In this document: positions 22,695 to 34,800 of the stretch, one piece after another
Layout of the letters: each line of letters starts with the position of its first letter
Position numbering within the stretch: the stretch's first letter is position 1
Assembly: GCA_964019055.1 (NCBI GenBank)
Contig: OZ025209.1
Span: 744,001 to 808,000, forward strand
DNA: 64,000 nucleotides
Reading direction: 5' to 3'
Origin: Anthopleura xanthogrammica
Taxonomy: Eukaryota > Cnidaria > Anthozoa > Actiniaria > Actiniidae
Translations under genes and position numbers: made by a program
The notes under the pieces: model-generated
What the model saw: only the letters and a program-made list of their open reading frames with translations
What the model was told of the DNA's origin: nothing
Databases searched by the model: none

Positions 22695-25255
22695 CTAAAT
22701 CCAGGCTGATTGAATTTGTAAATATGAATGGAAAATTTTGATCTTTACCTTCGTTTTTGGACAGTTATTTTTGCATTCAGGAGTTATTTCATGAGAAATT
22801 TAGGACTGAATTTCGAGACTATACAGTGAAACCAAAATTCTTATTTTTTAAAGAAAATATGGCTGACTTTGTACTAGAAAAATGCAATACTATGGTTCTT
22901 AATTGGCTTCCAAATTCAAGCATTTTTATTGGTCGGGATAATTTATCTCCGTTTTCTCGCATCTTGATTGGTTAAATCGCTAGCCAATCACTGTTCTGGC
23001 TAGCCAATCACTGTCCACCATCTAGAGCTCCGCTTTTTTTCTGGATTGGCAAATTTTATGATGACAAAACCCGGCTCACTTGAATTTTTTTCTTTTTTTA
23101 ACTTTGTAAATATATCGAGATTCTTCCTAGATAATGTGAGAATAAGAAGGCAGGTACTCAGTAGGAAATAGAAAGCTATATATATTAAAATAAAAGTGCT
23201 TGAAAAGTACGGAAACCTACTGATAGTGTACATATAATAGTCGTGACAGCTGTTCTTATTCGAAGAAACAGCCAAGAAACAAAGAAAAACGTAACTATAT
23301 TATATTCGATATATTATATAATCGCTCGTTATTAAATGAACACAAAATTTAGAATAGCCTACCTTGCTTATATCTGCCCCTTACTTCTAACTCCTATGGA
23401 GTGAACAACGACTAACTCAGCTCAAGATGACTGGGTTTTTGGCTTCTGTCAATTGAAAAATACTAGCTCACGGACTGTTGGAAATTTCATTGATGGTATA
23501 TAGATGTAACTGGGAAAAAGAAAGAAAGAGACAGAGACAATGAGAGAGAAAGAGAGAAAGAAAGGTAGGTTTGGGTAGTTGTAAGCAAGGAATTTAGGAT
23601 GGACAAATTTAGCAACCCGAAACTGAATATTCAAAACCCCAAGAGGAGACAAAAATTATTGTACATGACTTTATCCGATTAAACAAAATTGATTATATTA
23701 TAATTCAATAGAATATATATAGAAAAGTATTAAGAAATAGTATTAAAATAGATTTATGGTTATAGCAAATGTAAATATTTATCAACCTAGAGTTGAATAT
23801 AACTTTCCTAGACATTTTTCTGATGCAACTTTGAGGGGAACATTGGGTCTGAAGTGTCGTAATTATTTTTCATTTTTTCCGATAAAATTGAAATCTTCGT
23901 GAGAATTTCTTTTTTTTTAAATCTTTCTCTATGGTGCATGTAATATTTTGTGAACGTTTTCCTTCGCTACCAAGAAGCCCATTATAAGTATATTACACAA
24001 TGTATAGTTCTTTGAAGATTTTTGCGAAATTCTTCGGTTTTTAACCCGTTTGCCTTTGTTTCCTATCCCAAGATGTTTCCCTCAAACTTGCATCACATCA
24101 GCCCAATCAAAAGTCAAAAGTTTTCGTATCATATCAACACGAAGAGATCTTCATGGTCTCTTGATCGTAGTCAGATGTAAAAATACCTACACAAGATATA
24201 TTTATTGTACCTTGGTGATTTTCCCCTCCACATGTGTATATTATACATAAATATTTATTTAAAGGAATTTGAAAAGGATGATTTGAAAGGTAGTTTTTCA
24301 TCGAGGCTGGTCCTTTAGAGGGTGAAACCCGTGTTTTGAACGTCAAAGGAGTTATCACCTTTTTGCATTGAGCTTTTCTTTAACTTTTTGTTGATGTACA
24401 TAATTCTTCACGCTATTAAACCAGGAGAAAATTTTTCTTCTTTTTTACTGTATTATTTTAAAGTCCTCCACCCTCCCCACAACCAGTAAAAACTTACCTA
24501 GCTTCTATTTAAGCAATAGAAAATTTCACTAGTCTGTGCCATTGTAATGGCTTTCTCAGTCATGAACTCTGATTGGGTGGTTTACGTTTTTCTGCGTTCC
24601 AATTGGTTCAGAGGTAAAGCCATTTGTATGTCGCCAAACCTTCCACTTGTACAAAACGTTTTCTGTTCTAGGCTAGGTGATTAGAAATACCTAATTTCAA
24701 GAAGAAAAAATAAGAAATATAGAAAGAAATAGAATTATATTTCTTTCATTTATCTGTGAAGTTCTTGCAGTTAGGAGTTTCTTTTACAACTTGTACAAAT
24801 ATAGCTTATTGCAATCCAATATGTGACGACCATCCCTGCTGCAGGCAGAGGCTCCTCGCGAAAGCCGATCCAGCGGGAAAAAAGAAAAGGATACTCTGTC
24901 AGCAGGGAATGATGACCAATATTAAAGAACAAATAAAATGCTCAAAATTGACTTGAATATTAGTTTACATGTCTTTCTTGTGGTCCAAACGGTAAGCCGG
25001 CCACAGTGGCACAATAAAGTGGTAAATAGTGTTACCGTCACCAAAAAGTTCGGTAAAAACTTGTTTGTTTATTTTGTTCTCAAAATTTTAGCGAAACTAT
25101 CTAAATACTTTATTTTTGAAGGAGTTTTGCTAAAATTTTGAGAACAGAAAAAACAAATCAAGTCGAAAAATTGTACAAAAGTTAGTACGATCCTACGGAA
25201 ATTCAACAACAATTTCCGAACTTCATCACGTGAAAGCCTATCGCCGAAAAGGTGG
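22695..25255. other. Intergenic between PDE10A and MCPH1
   Basis: AT-rich 2.5 kb. Holds the likely PDE10A 3' UTR (AATAAA candidate near 23190), a tandem CTAGCCAATCACTGT word near 22981-23012, a short foldback repeat at 24538-24635 and a hairpin at 25074-25147. The 67-residue frame at 24756-24956 has Cys-rich sequence but no recognised domain. No gene supported. Confidence 0.55.
25074..25147. repeat. Hairpin-forming inverted repeat
   Basis: GTTCTCAAAATTTTAGC at the left is answered by GCTAAAATTTTGAGAAC at the right, with about 35 bp between. Stem at least 17 bp, near perfect. Could be a tiny foldback element. Confidence 0.7.
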
Positions 25256-25583
25256 ATTGACTTTTTTTTTAATTATGAAAGGGTGGAGTTTTCTCCGACA
25301 CTCACTTACCTATCTCGTCCCGCCCCCGACCCCCGACTGTCAGGAACCATCGTTACGCGCATGCACACCTTAGGGTAATCCTCTCGTCGTCTCCAAATTG
25401 AACCATTTAAAAACTCATCTGCCAAGGAGAAATTTGTTGGGGGTTACTTTTATTTTGATTGATTGATTAAAATTAGCCAGGACCATACTTCCAGACATCG
25501 AGTGCTGAAGCATCGTATGGACGTATGGACTTACGGCTACGCTGGAGATTTCGGCCCCAACACCGCTATCCCGGGAGAAACAG
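25256..25583 (+). repeat. Duplicated upstream block, copy A (before MCPH1)
   Basis: About 328 bp closely matching the reverse complement of 51798-52106. Shared landmarks: TTTTCTCCGA, ACGCGCATGCACA, CCAAATTGAACCATTTAAA, TTTTGATTGATTGATTAAAA, GTGCTGAAGCATCGTATGG and GGCTACGCTGGAGATTTCG. It ends about 310 bp before the MCPH1 start. It contains an NRF1-like CGCGCATGCAC at 25356-25366. Confidence 0.85.
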
Positions 25584-25754
25584 TTACAGACTGATCATGA
25601 AGCTCAATGAAACACAATGAAACATGGCATAATGTCACTATTTCAAACTTCATTCTATAAATATAGATTGAAAATACTTTGCCCATTGCAATCCAGGTCA
25701 GTGTCCAGCTTGAGAAGTTTAAACTACACGTTTTGGTCACCCTGTGTTACCAAT

Positions 25755-25760
25755 CACGTG
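25755..25760 (+). promoter_or_regulatory. E-box next to CCAAT in the MCPH1 promoter
   Basis: ACCAATCACGTGAC places a CCAAT and a CACGTG E-box together about 130 bp before the MCPH1 start. MRPL15 has a CACGTG at 51487-51492. Sites are seen; use is inferred. Confidence 0.4.
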
Positions 25761-25891
25761 ACATCCACAACGCGCTGAATTCGAAATCAGTTATTTCTTG
25801 TCAAGATGTTTATATTCTTGTTTCGCAAATTTTTCTTATTTTAAAGCTTCTAATTTGTCTCGATTTCTCAGTCCTGGTATTTAATTAAGCA

Positions 25892-28800
25892 ATGGATAAG
25901 AAGAGGTCTTCTCTGGGCTCGAATCGCAGTCCAAAAACGAGAAAAACACCAGATAATGTAAGTTGATTTTGAGTTTTTCACGTCGTGGTTTGATGAAAAA
26001 ATACGTTTATCTTTCATTTTGGGTTTTTTTTTCACGAATTTTTCCTTGGGTCTGAAGTTTTAATGATAAAGCAAGACCCTAAGCACCATTTCAAGGGATA
26101 AAAAGTCAGATAATTTTCTTAGGATCACAAAGTCTGACTTTGAGAGAATAATACGTTGGAGACATTAATGGAGCAAAAAAACATGATCAAACTTGCCCAC
26201 TACAACAATAAAATTTGTAATTGAATTTTGAAAAACGCGGGAAGTTTTATATTTTATTTTAATGTATACTTACTTGATACTTGATTGAAGATATCTTGTG
26301 GTTATTGGTTTCAGGAGAAGGTGTTTTCTGGATTTCATTCTCCAGTCAGCAACAAAAGTACAAGTCTTTATAAGAGTGTTTTGAAGGACAGTGTTGGCAA
26401 ACCAGGCAGTAACCATTCCAGAGTAAAATTTTCCCTGGGTGATAGCATCAAGGAAAGCCCAAGGGAACGAAGAGCAAGTGAAGAGTTAGATTTTCACTGC
26501 TCGTTTGACAGTGAAGAGGAGAACAGTCTAAATACTTCCTTTTCTTGCACCCAGCCTGTCAAACAAGATGCCATATTACAAGGTTAGGAGACGTACTATC
26601 TGTAATTAAATTTACAGTGGAATGCATTAAAGATTTTTTTGGTTGACTTGAATTTCTAAAGAAAGGCAATATCAGGGACGGCAGAACTAAATGAAAAGTA
26701 GGGAGGCCGAGGCATCAAAAAACTGCAAAACACTAACCAAATAAAACACACTTCTAACCAAAATAACAGCGAGCCCCCTCAAAAAAGGGATTAGTTTTCT
26801 TCCGTCAGAAATGGCAAAGTTAAATTCCAAAAAAGTGGGGTTGCTAATCACTTTCGTAAAGTGGAGGTGCTAGAGCACCCCTGGTTCTGCTGCCTATAGA
26901 CCCCTTGCAGCACTTCGGAATGCAGCTCAATTTGAAGGACAAATAGGTTTCCAATCCTTGGGTGATTGAAATTCTTTTGTTTTGTCCTCCAAAATTGAGC
27001 TGCTTGGCGGCATATGCAAGAAGTCTATGGATATAAAACATGAGAAAAACAGTTCTAACTAATATTGCCAAGCCTGAAAATAACAGCTGGTCAACTGACA
27101 GCTAATTTGTCCAGCCAAACACTTTTGACATTGACTGGTCACATGTTGGTCAGTCCGATTCTGCCAGTCATCATAACATGGTGGTGGTAGTGGTGTTTTC
27201 TAGATGTATATAAAACTACAATTTATAACCTGTACAAGTGAGAAAAAATGTTGTTTAAAACAATTTTTTTCAGGTGTTGTTGCATATATTGAGGCCAGAT
27301 CAAATACTGAAAACAGATTTGAAGGAATCTCAAAGCAGATGGAACTTCTTGGTGCTGTTGTAAGTCAAAATTATAATAGTTCTTTAAAATGTGTTGCTCT
27401 ACAGCATGAAGTAAAAACATATTACTGACATATAATGTATGTGCTGATTGGTTGATTACTGTGTTAATATCAAAGAATGAAGAGGCACAAAATCCTTTTA
27501 AATATTTTATAAAAACATTATACTACATTTTTATCTCAGCTGTATATGTACTTCAATATACCGGTCAAAATTCTGGGAGCTGTAGAGAACTCAAAAATCA
27601 AGAAAAATCCTCTGCTAATCACCTGAGTCCTGTTCATAAGCTTGCTTCTCTGGCATCCTCTACAGCTCCCAGCATGCTTACTTCACAGCACATAGACATG
27701 CACACACACACACATGCACACTAATTTTGTACTGAAGTATTTTTGCAACAGGCCCGTAGCGTGCTTTCAGAGCGGGGGTGCGTTCGTAAATAATTGGCTC
27801 CTGTTATGAGCAAATCAACATTTCACTATCACATCAATCCTTTAAAAAAATGCAAAATATCCCCAAGTAGGGGAGTGCATCCGCACCACCCGCTCCCCCA
27901 GACTACGGGCCTGTGCAACCATTTTAAGCTCTTCAATACAGAATCATTATGTGCTGGTTATGGTGTTTAGTTTGTTTTATTGGATTATTGGTTTTCAGGT
28001 TGTGAAGAAATTTATCCCAGAAGTAACCCATGTGGTATGTGTGTAGTAAAAATATGTTATATCAAAATTTATATGCTTACAATGATGTTGAAATAAGACT
28101 TGACAGTACCATTTCTTTCCATTATCTTTCACAACTGTTTTTTTGTTTTATATGCACTGTGTGTCAGAGGAATAGAACTCTTACCTTGGGCGTAATATTC
28201 CCCATTTCAGACCATGTATCATTAATTTCCTTGAGAATAAGATTATTTGTTGGAGTTGCATCCAGTTGTGTCTTCTTATGTGCAACCATCAAGAGTGTAT
28301 GAAGTACTGTAAGAGAGCACATCTCTGTGCCCTAAGATAATTATTTAAAATTCTATTTTTAGCTGAAATATTTCATCATGGGATTCCTGATTCAGTTCAG
28401 GCTGCGCATACAGCTAAAAATAGCTGAGCATGCAACTAAAAATAGATTTTCAAAAAAATTTCATGGGGATAGATCTATGTATGGGAGATGTGCTCTCTTG
28501 GCAACCATTAAACAAAGAAATAATACTCTAGGGGATGACACATGGTCTGAAATGGGAAACATTTGGGCAAGGGGTGGGGGTTTGAAAAAAATCCCTTAAA
28601 AAAATTCAAATACCCCAGGGTGGGAAGCAGTTGTGTTTTTTTAATTAATTAATTTAACTTCGCCCATCAAAAACATAGGCTGGTGCTGCACAACAGCATA
28701 ATTGATTACTGTCGATCAAATTGCACCTAATAATGACATCACCAAATGGAAGAATTGTCATACGTTTACTATAGAGTAAATCAAACTCCCGACCCAGGGG

Positions 28801-31800
28801 CACATGTTTGCTATCAAATCCCCCCCCCTCCCCCCTCCCCCCTTCACACGGGACTTACATTGATAGGTGCATAATTTAATAACTGTGCAAAGTTTTTTTT
28901 AATTCTATGTTCGGATCTATTACTACGGAATTACCTTACTTAGTGTAATAACTTTTACTCACCATAGCATTGCAACCTCTTCCCTCATAAAACTGATAAA
29001 GAAGAAAAGAAGCCTCTGCTAACAGAGCATTGACAATCTGCAATAAGATTTGTGTAACTTTTGAAATGGTGCAGAAAACGTTGAAAAATCTATAAATAGT
29101 CGCAAACGCGCCAAAAAAATAGTTTGCCAACTAAGTGTTCGGTAAAACACACTTTTTTAACTTTACCTTTTCCAACTTAAGATTTTCAAAGACGGCAAGA
29201 AGTCAACTCGAGAGAGGGCATTGAAGAAAGGAATTCATCTTGTCAACGTGCTTTGGGTTGAAAGCTGTCGGCAATCTGGTAAACGAGTGCCAGAAGACCT
29301 CTTTCCCGTCGTCGTGCCAGATGAAGTCCATACGCCACTTGTGACAGGGAAACTTAAAAGAACTAAGTCAATGCAGCCAAGAGCATTTGAAGATGATGTC
29401 AGAAACAGTGCAGGTAGGTGAAGAAAAGGAAAGGAAGGGAAAGGAAGGGCAAATCAAGAAGATGCATGGAAGACGTATATTTCTACACAAACCGTTCTCA
29501 ATCACATGCGACCAAGGAGTGAGAAGAGTATAAATGTGAACACAAATGTGAGACAAAATGAGTGACTTTGATTGACGTTCATTACGATCGGTTCGTGCTT
29601 TATTTCTCGCCACGTACTGTTGATAATGCCACGGTTACAGAGCTTAGGTCAGCTCTATAACGCTATTTTCGCTGCATAATTCCTGTTTTATTGTTTAAAA
29701 ACCTAGCAGCAAAACTATAAAGGCTGTAATTTCTGGTACATATCCATTTAAAATGGAAAACTCGGTCACCGGAAGGAAACTACCTCAAACCAAGCAAATA
29801 ATTCCAGCGTGCGCACGGGATATTAGCGGTTTGTGATTGGACAACACTAATCGTTGAAGGAATGTTGTCGAATGTACAGGGGAAATATCCTATGGAAAAT
29901 AGTGATTTTTCTAGGCTGTCGGTATTGAATCAAGAGAAAGGTATATAATCGTGGATATATTTTGCCTTGTTATGCATTTCACAGAGCGAATTAACCGTAA
30001 AAAACAACGAAAGATCGTGGCAGAAAGAACACCGTCTTCAATTTTGTCACCTTTGAGTAAGTTGTATTTCTTGTCTCTTTCAAGATGTGATTACAATATT
30101 CTTCTTTCATACAATATTCGTTCTCTTGAGTATTGTTTCTTTGTTTACTGGTAACATTTGAGGCTGTGTATGCCTTTATTGGGCATAAATCGAAAAACGC
30201 CGAATCTTAGTTCCATAATGTACAGTATGAAATGGTGTGGTGTGCTAAAGGTATAGAACGAACCTTAGCTTACCTTGGGTCACTCCACATCACCCCCCTC
30301 CTCTCTTTACCTTACATCTTACTTCACTTGGCAACAAAGTTTACCTTAATACAGTTAACCACATATCACCTGATCTTACATCTCCTAGTCACCTCACTTC
30401 ATCAGCTCACATCATCACACCACCACTCTTTCCAAACTACAGCTTACCATAACACCTTGTCCCAATTCATCTCTTCTTACATCAAGTTACTCATTCGGCT
30501 CTTACTACCTTGCCTTGCCTACCTCACTGCATCTCCCCTCACTCTAACCCAACATACCTTGCCTTTACCAATATTTTACTCCAATCTTGTTACTTCTATG
30601 ACATTTACAGCTCTTAGGATACTGAGTGAAGACTCACCAGCACCTGCTAGTCCTGTAAGTAACCTTTAAAGTAGTTTTCCATCACAGTTTGACCAGCTGG
30701 TTGACACTAAAACAATCAGACTTCTGACCACTTTGGGTTAGGGATAAGGTCAAAACAATTGTCATCTTACGTGACCCGATTTGGGGGGAGGGGTGGTGTT
30801 ACCCGGTGCCCACCACCTCTGGAAGTGAAATCCTGTATTCTGTCCTAAAATATCTCCAAAACTAAGAGTTGCATCACAGAAATAAGTGTACTGACTGTTT
30901 TTATATATGCTTAACAACGTATTTGTGGATAGAAATAGTTACTACGGGCACCCAGTATCGAGCATTTCAACAGGTTTCTGAGGGGGTACTTACCGGTACC
31001 CACCACCTAAATCAATAAAATCGGGTCCCTATTTTGGACAACTGTTTTGACCTTGTCCCTTATTGACCCATAGCCCACCTGGGTGTGGTCTGGAGATCCT
31101 GTAACTCATATGTTTTCCTCAATTATCCTTTATCTATGTTGCAGCTTGTCAGCTCATCCATGAAGCATGTTCCAGATACACCAGTCTATTCTGGGCCAAA
31201 CAGCCCTGATCAACAGGATAGAGGTGAACAGGGTTTTGAACATCCATCTATCCATCCATCCCATCCCATCCCATCCCATCCCATCCCATCCCATCCCATC
31301 CCATCCCATCCCATCCCTTCCCATCCCATCCCATCCCATCCCATCCCATCCCATCCCATCCCATCCCATCCCATCCCATCCCATCCCATCCCATCCCATC
31401 CATTCATCTATCCATCCATCCATCCTTCCTTGCCATCCCATCCTATCCTATCACATCCCATCCCATCCCATCCCATCCATTCCAACCATCCCATTCATTC
31501 ATCTATCCATTCATCCATCCATCCATCCATTCATCCATTCCTTAATGAGTTTCACAAACAGTAACAGACAGCTGAAAACTGCACAGGAAAATTTTACCAG
31601 TAGTTAGTGGAATGTTACGACAAGAATCTCAAATTTATTATCATTTTTTGGGATTCTTGCTGTAACTAAAGCTTTTTTTTTTTAGATTCAAAACAAACAG
31701 GACTCCCCAGCAAAAGACTGGATTTTGGTAAGAACATTTGTATAATCATTGGAAGTTTGTGAGATTTTCAACTACAGTGTTACTTATGCTGTGTTCAAAG

Positions 31801-34800
31801 AAAACCGGCATGCATAGAAGTATGAGAGAAGTGTTAGGAGAAGCACAACACATAACAGAGACTTCTCAATACTTCTTAAGTGTCCTCCAATCCCTAAGTT
31901 GGACTACGACTTTCACTCAAGGATCCAACAAAGCATTTATTTGTGAGAAATAATTTTCCTTGTCTTTTCACTTCAGAAGAATCAAACAATGCAAAAAAAG
32001 CCTCAAAATCTTCAAAATGTTTGAAAAGAGTTGATACTCCTGTTGGCTCACCATCATCAGTCCCTTTCAAGACCCCTGTTAGCCCCAAGACAATACCAAC
32101 AGATATATTACAGACAGGTAAGTATGCATGATACCACCAAACATACAATATTGAACCCTGAAACAACCTCTGGGCTGATCTAAGTCAGGGCATGGCTAAC
32201 TCACAGATTGAACCCTGAAACAAACTCTGGGCTGATCTAAGTAAGGGCATGGCTAACTCACAGATTGAACCCTGAAACAACCTCTGGGCTGAACAAAGAC
32301 AGGGTATGGCTAACTCACAGATTGAACCCTGAAACAACCTCTGGGCTGATCTAAGTCAGGGCACGGCTAACTCACAGATTGAACCCTGAAACAACCTCTG
32401 GGCTGATCTAAGTCAGGGCACAGCTAACTCACAGATCAAACCCTGAAACAACCTCTGGGCTGATCAAAGTCAGGAAAGGGTTAACTCACAGATCGAACCC
32501 TGAAACAACCTCTTGGCTGAACAAAGACAGGGCATGGCTAACTCACAGATTGAACCCTGATACAACCTCTGGGCTGATCTAAGTCAGGGCACGGCTAACT
32601 CACAGATCGAACCCTGAAACAACCTCTGGGCTGATCTAAGTCAGGGCACGGCTAACTCACAGATCAAACCCTGAAACAACCTCTGGGCTGATCTAAGTCA
32701 GGGCATGGCTAACTCACAGATTGAACCCTGAAATAACCTCTGGGCTGATCTAAGTCAGGACACGACTAACTCACAGATCGAATTGAAATTTAGCTCGTTG
32801 GGGAGGAAAACCGGAGAACCCGGCTAAAAATCCTTGAATCAAGGGTGAGACTTAACAAACTCTACTCACATGTGATGCTGAGTCTAGGGATCAAACCTGA
32901 GATCTCTGAGGTGAAGAGCGAGTGCACTGTACACAACCCTTGATTTGTACTCTTTCCATTGAATGTTTGCACAGCTTCTGGACCAGGAAAGAAAAGAAAA
33001 CGATTACAGTCTAGTAAAGAAAGTACCTCAAACGAACCTGATGAAAAACCCAAACAAAACAAGAAAAACAAACCAACCAACTCACCAAACAAAAAAACAG
33101 ACGTGTTCACATTTGACGAGGAAGAAGTTCCTGATATCAAGACAAGTAAATTGAAAAGGACTCGTAAATCAAGGTCAAAGTCTACGAGTGGTGTAGAAAA
33201 CAAGATTGAGAAGGACTCTTCGCCTGCTGTAACTGAAGACGAACTAGAAAATAACTTGCGAGGTAGGTTAAGGCGTAGATTTAGCTTCATACCACACACT
33301 GGCATGGAATTCCTTAGCCCAGGTCATCTTTTTACCGAAAATGACTCTGAGAGAGAGAAAAAAAATAATGTAAGGCTTTCTTCTGGGTGAATAGAAAAGA
33401 TGCTGAAGTCATTTTCCGTATCTAAAGGCCTTGTTACAGGGTAAATTCCTGTGCATGGGTTTGTAAAGCAAAGTTTACAATAATGTGTGATAACTTTCAG
33501 CTTAAAGGCGCGGACACACGGTGCAGCATTGCGCGCAATATTACATGCAGTTTTTCTGAAGTAGGATCGTTTTCTACAGCAACATTGCGTGCAACAAATT
33601 GCGTCGTTTGACATGGCTCGTACTACAATTCCCTGTAACATTGCGCGCACCTTGTTTCCGTAGCTTAAAAGATTCAAATAACAGTTTCTTGATGAGTAAT
33701 TTTTCAGTTCTACAATGTGAGAGCTTCTCTTGGCAAGGAAGAAATTAGCCTGCGTAGCGGCGCTTTGGGTGCGGGTGGGGTTGTTGGGGTGGGGTGGGGG
33801 AGGGGGGTGGAGAATATAGTTGCAGTATGGATGAAGGAATGATATATAGAAGAACCGTGTTTTAAAGTACCAATTATTCGCATTGAATAATATGACCTAA
33901 GAACAGTTATTATATTATCCAAATATTAATGGATGAATGAACTACCTCAAAATTAGTGTACAGAGATTCTATTTAATTCGCATCTTCAAATTATTACCAC
34001 ATATGAACAGCATCTACAAATGAAAAATTCAATAAACTCATTATTTATGCTTATAGTGTAATTTGACCTAAATTATGATATGGGACTGACATGGGATATT
34101 ACAAAATTAAGAAAAGATTGGAAATAAATCAAAGAAACTTGCGGCGGAGAAATTAATGGGGATAAAAAAAATTTCCCTTGAACTTAAAAAATAGGGATTT
34201 TCGGCGTTCAGGTTTCACAAGGGAATTAAAAGAGCATGCTATTTTTTAAAACTTGACTAGAAAAAAAAAACGAAAAATATATATATTTGTACTGGTTGGG
34301 GTTCGAACACTGGTTGGTTCGTACGAAAGGCGGTTACCAAACAGCGAACGCCACACTCTTTGTGTCCTTGTGAGATGTGTAATATTATTATTGAGGTTCA
34401 TGGTTTGAAATCATTCCCATGGGGATAGACCCCTTTCAAGTCACGTCAAAGCAGCTCATTTTGGAGGACAAAACAAGAGATTTCCAATCTCCTGAGAATT
34501 GGAACCTATTGTTTTGTCCTCCATATTGAGCTGCATTCCGACGTGCTGCAAGGGGTCTATAGAAAGAGCAAGAAAAAAGCGCCGCCATGTTCGTTGCCAT
34601 AACGAAAGAAACCAAGACGAAATCTCTTGTTGAAAGTCAACCAACATGGCTGCAGTCATAAACACCAGTAATAGTTATCATTAACATGTGTTTTGTTTAT
34701 TTATTTATAGCAAACACCCTCGCGAAGAAGAGCAAAGGAAAAAGAATCTCGAGCTCGAAGCAAGAAGATGCACAACTCAGAAGCATGGTATCACCTTCGA

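Noticed and set aside
24756..24956. Cys-containing 66-residue frame (CDDHPCCRQRLL)
   Set aside because: A TCCCTGCTG / CAGCAGGGA inverted pair surrounds the Cys-rich part, so it is probably a small foldback repeat rather than a gene.
31085..31607. Long Pro/His/Ser and Gly/Met/Asp/Trp repeat proteins on both strands
   Set aside because: Produced by the (CATCC)n satellite. Only 31145-31223 belongs to a real exon.
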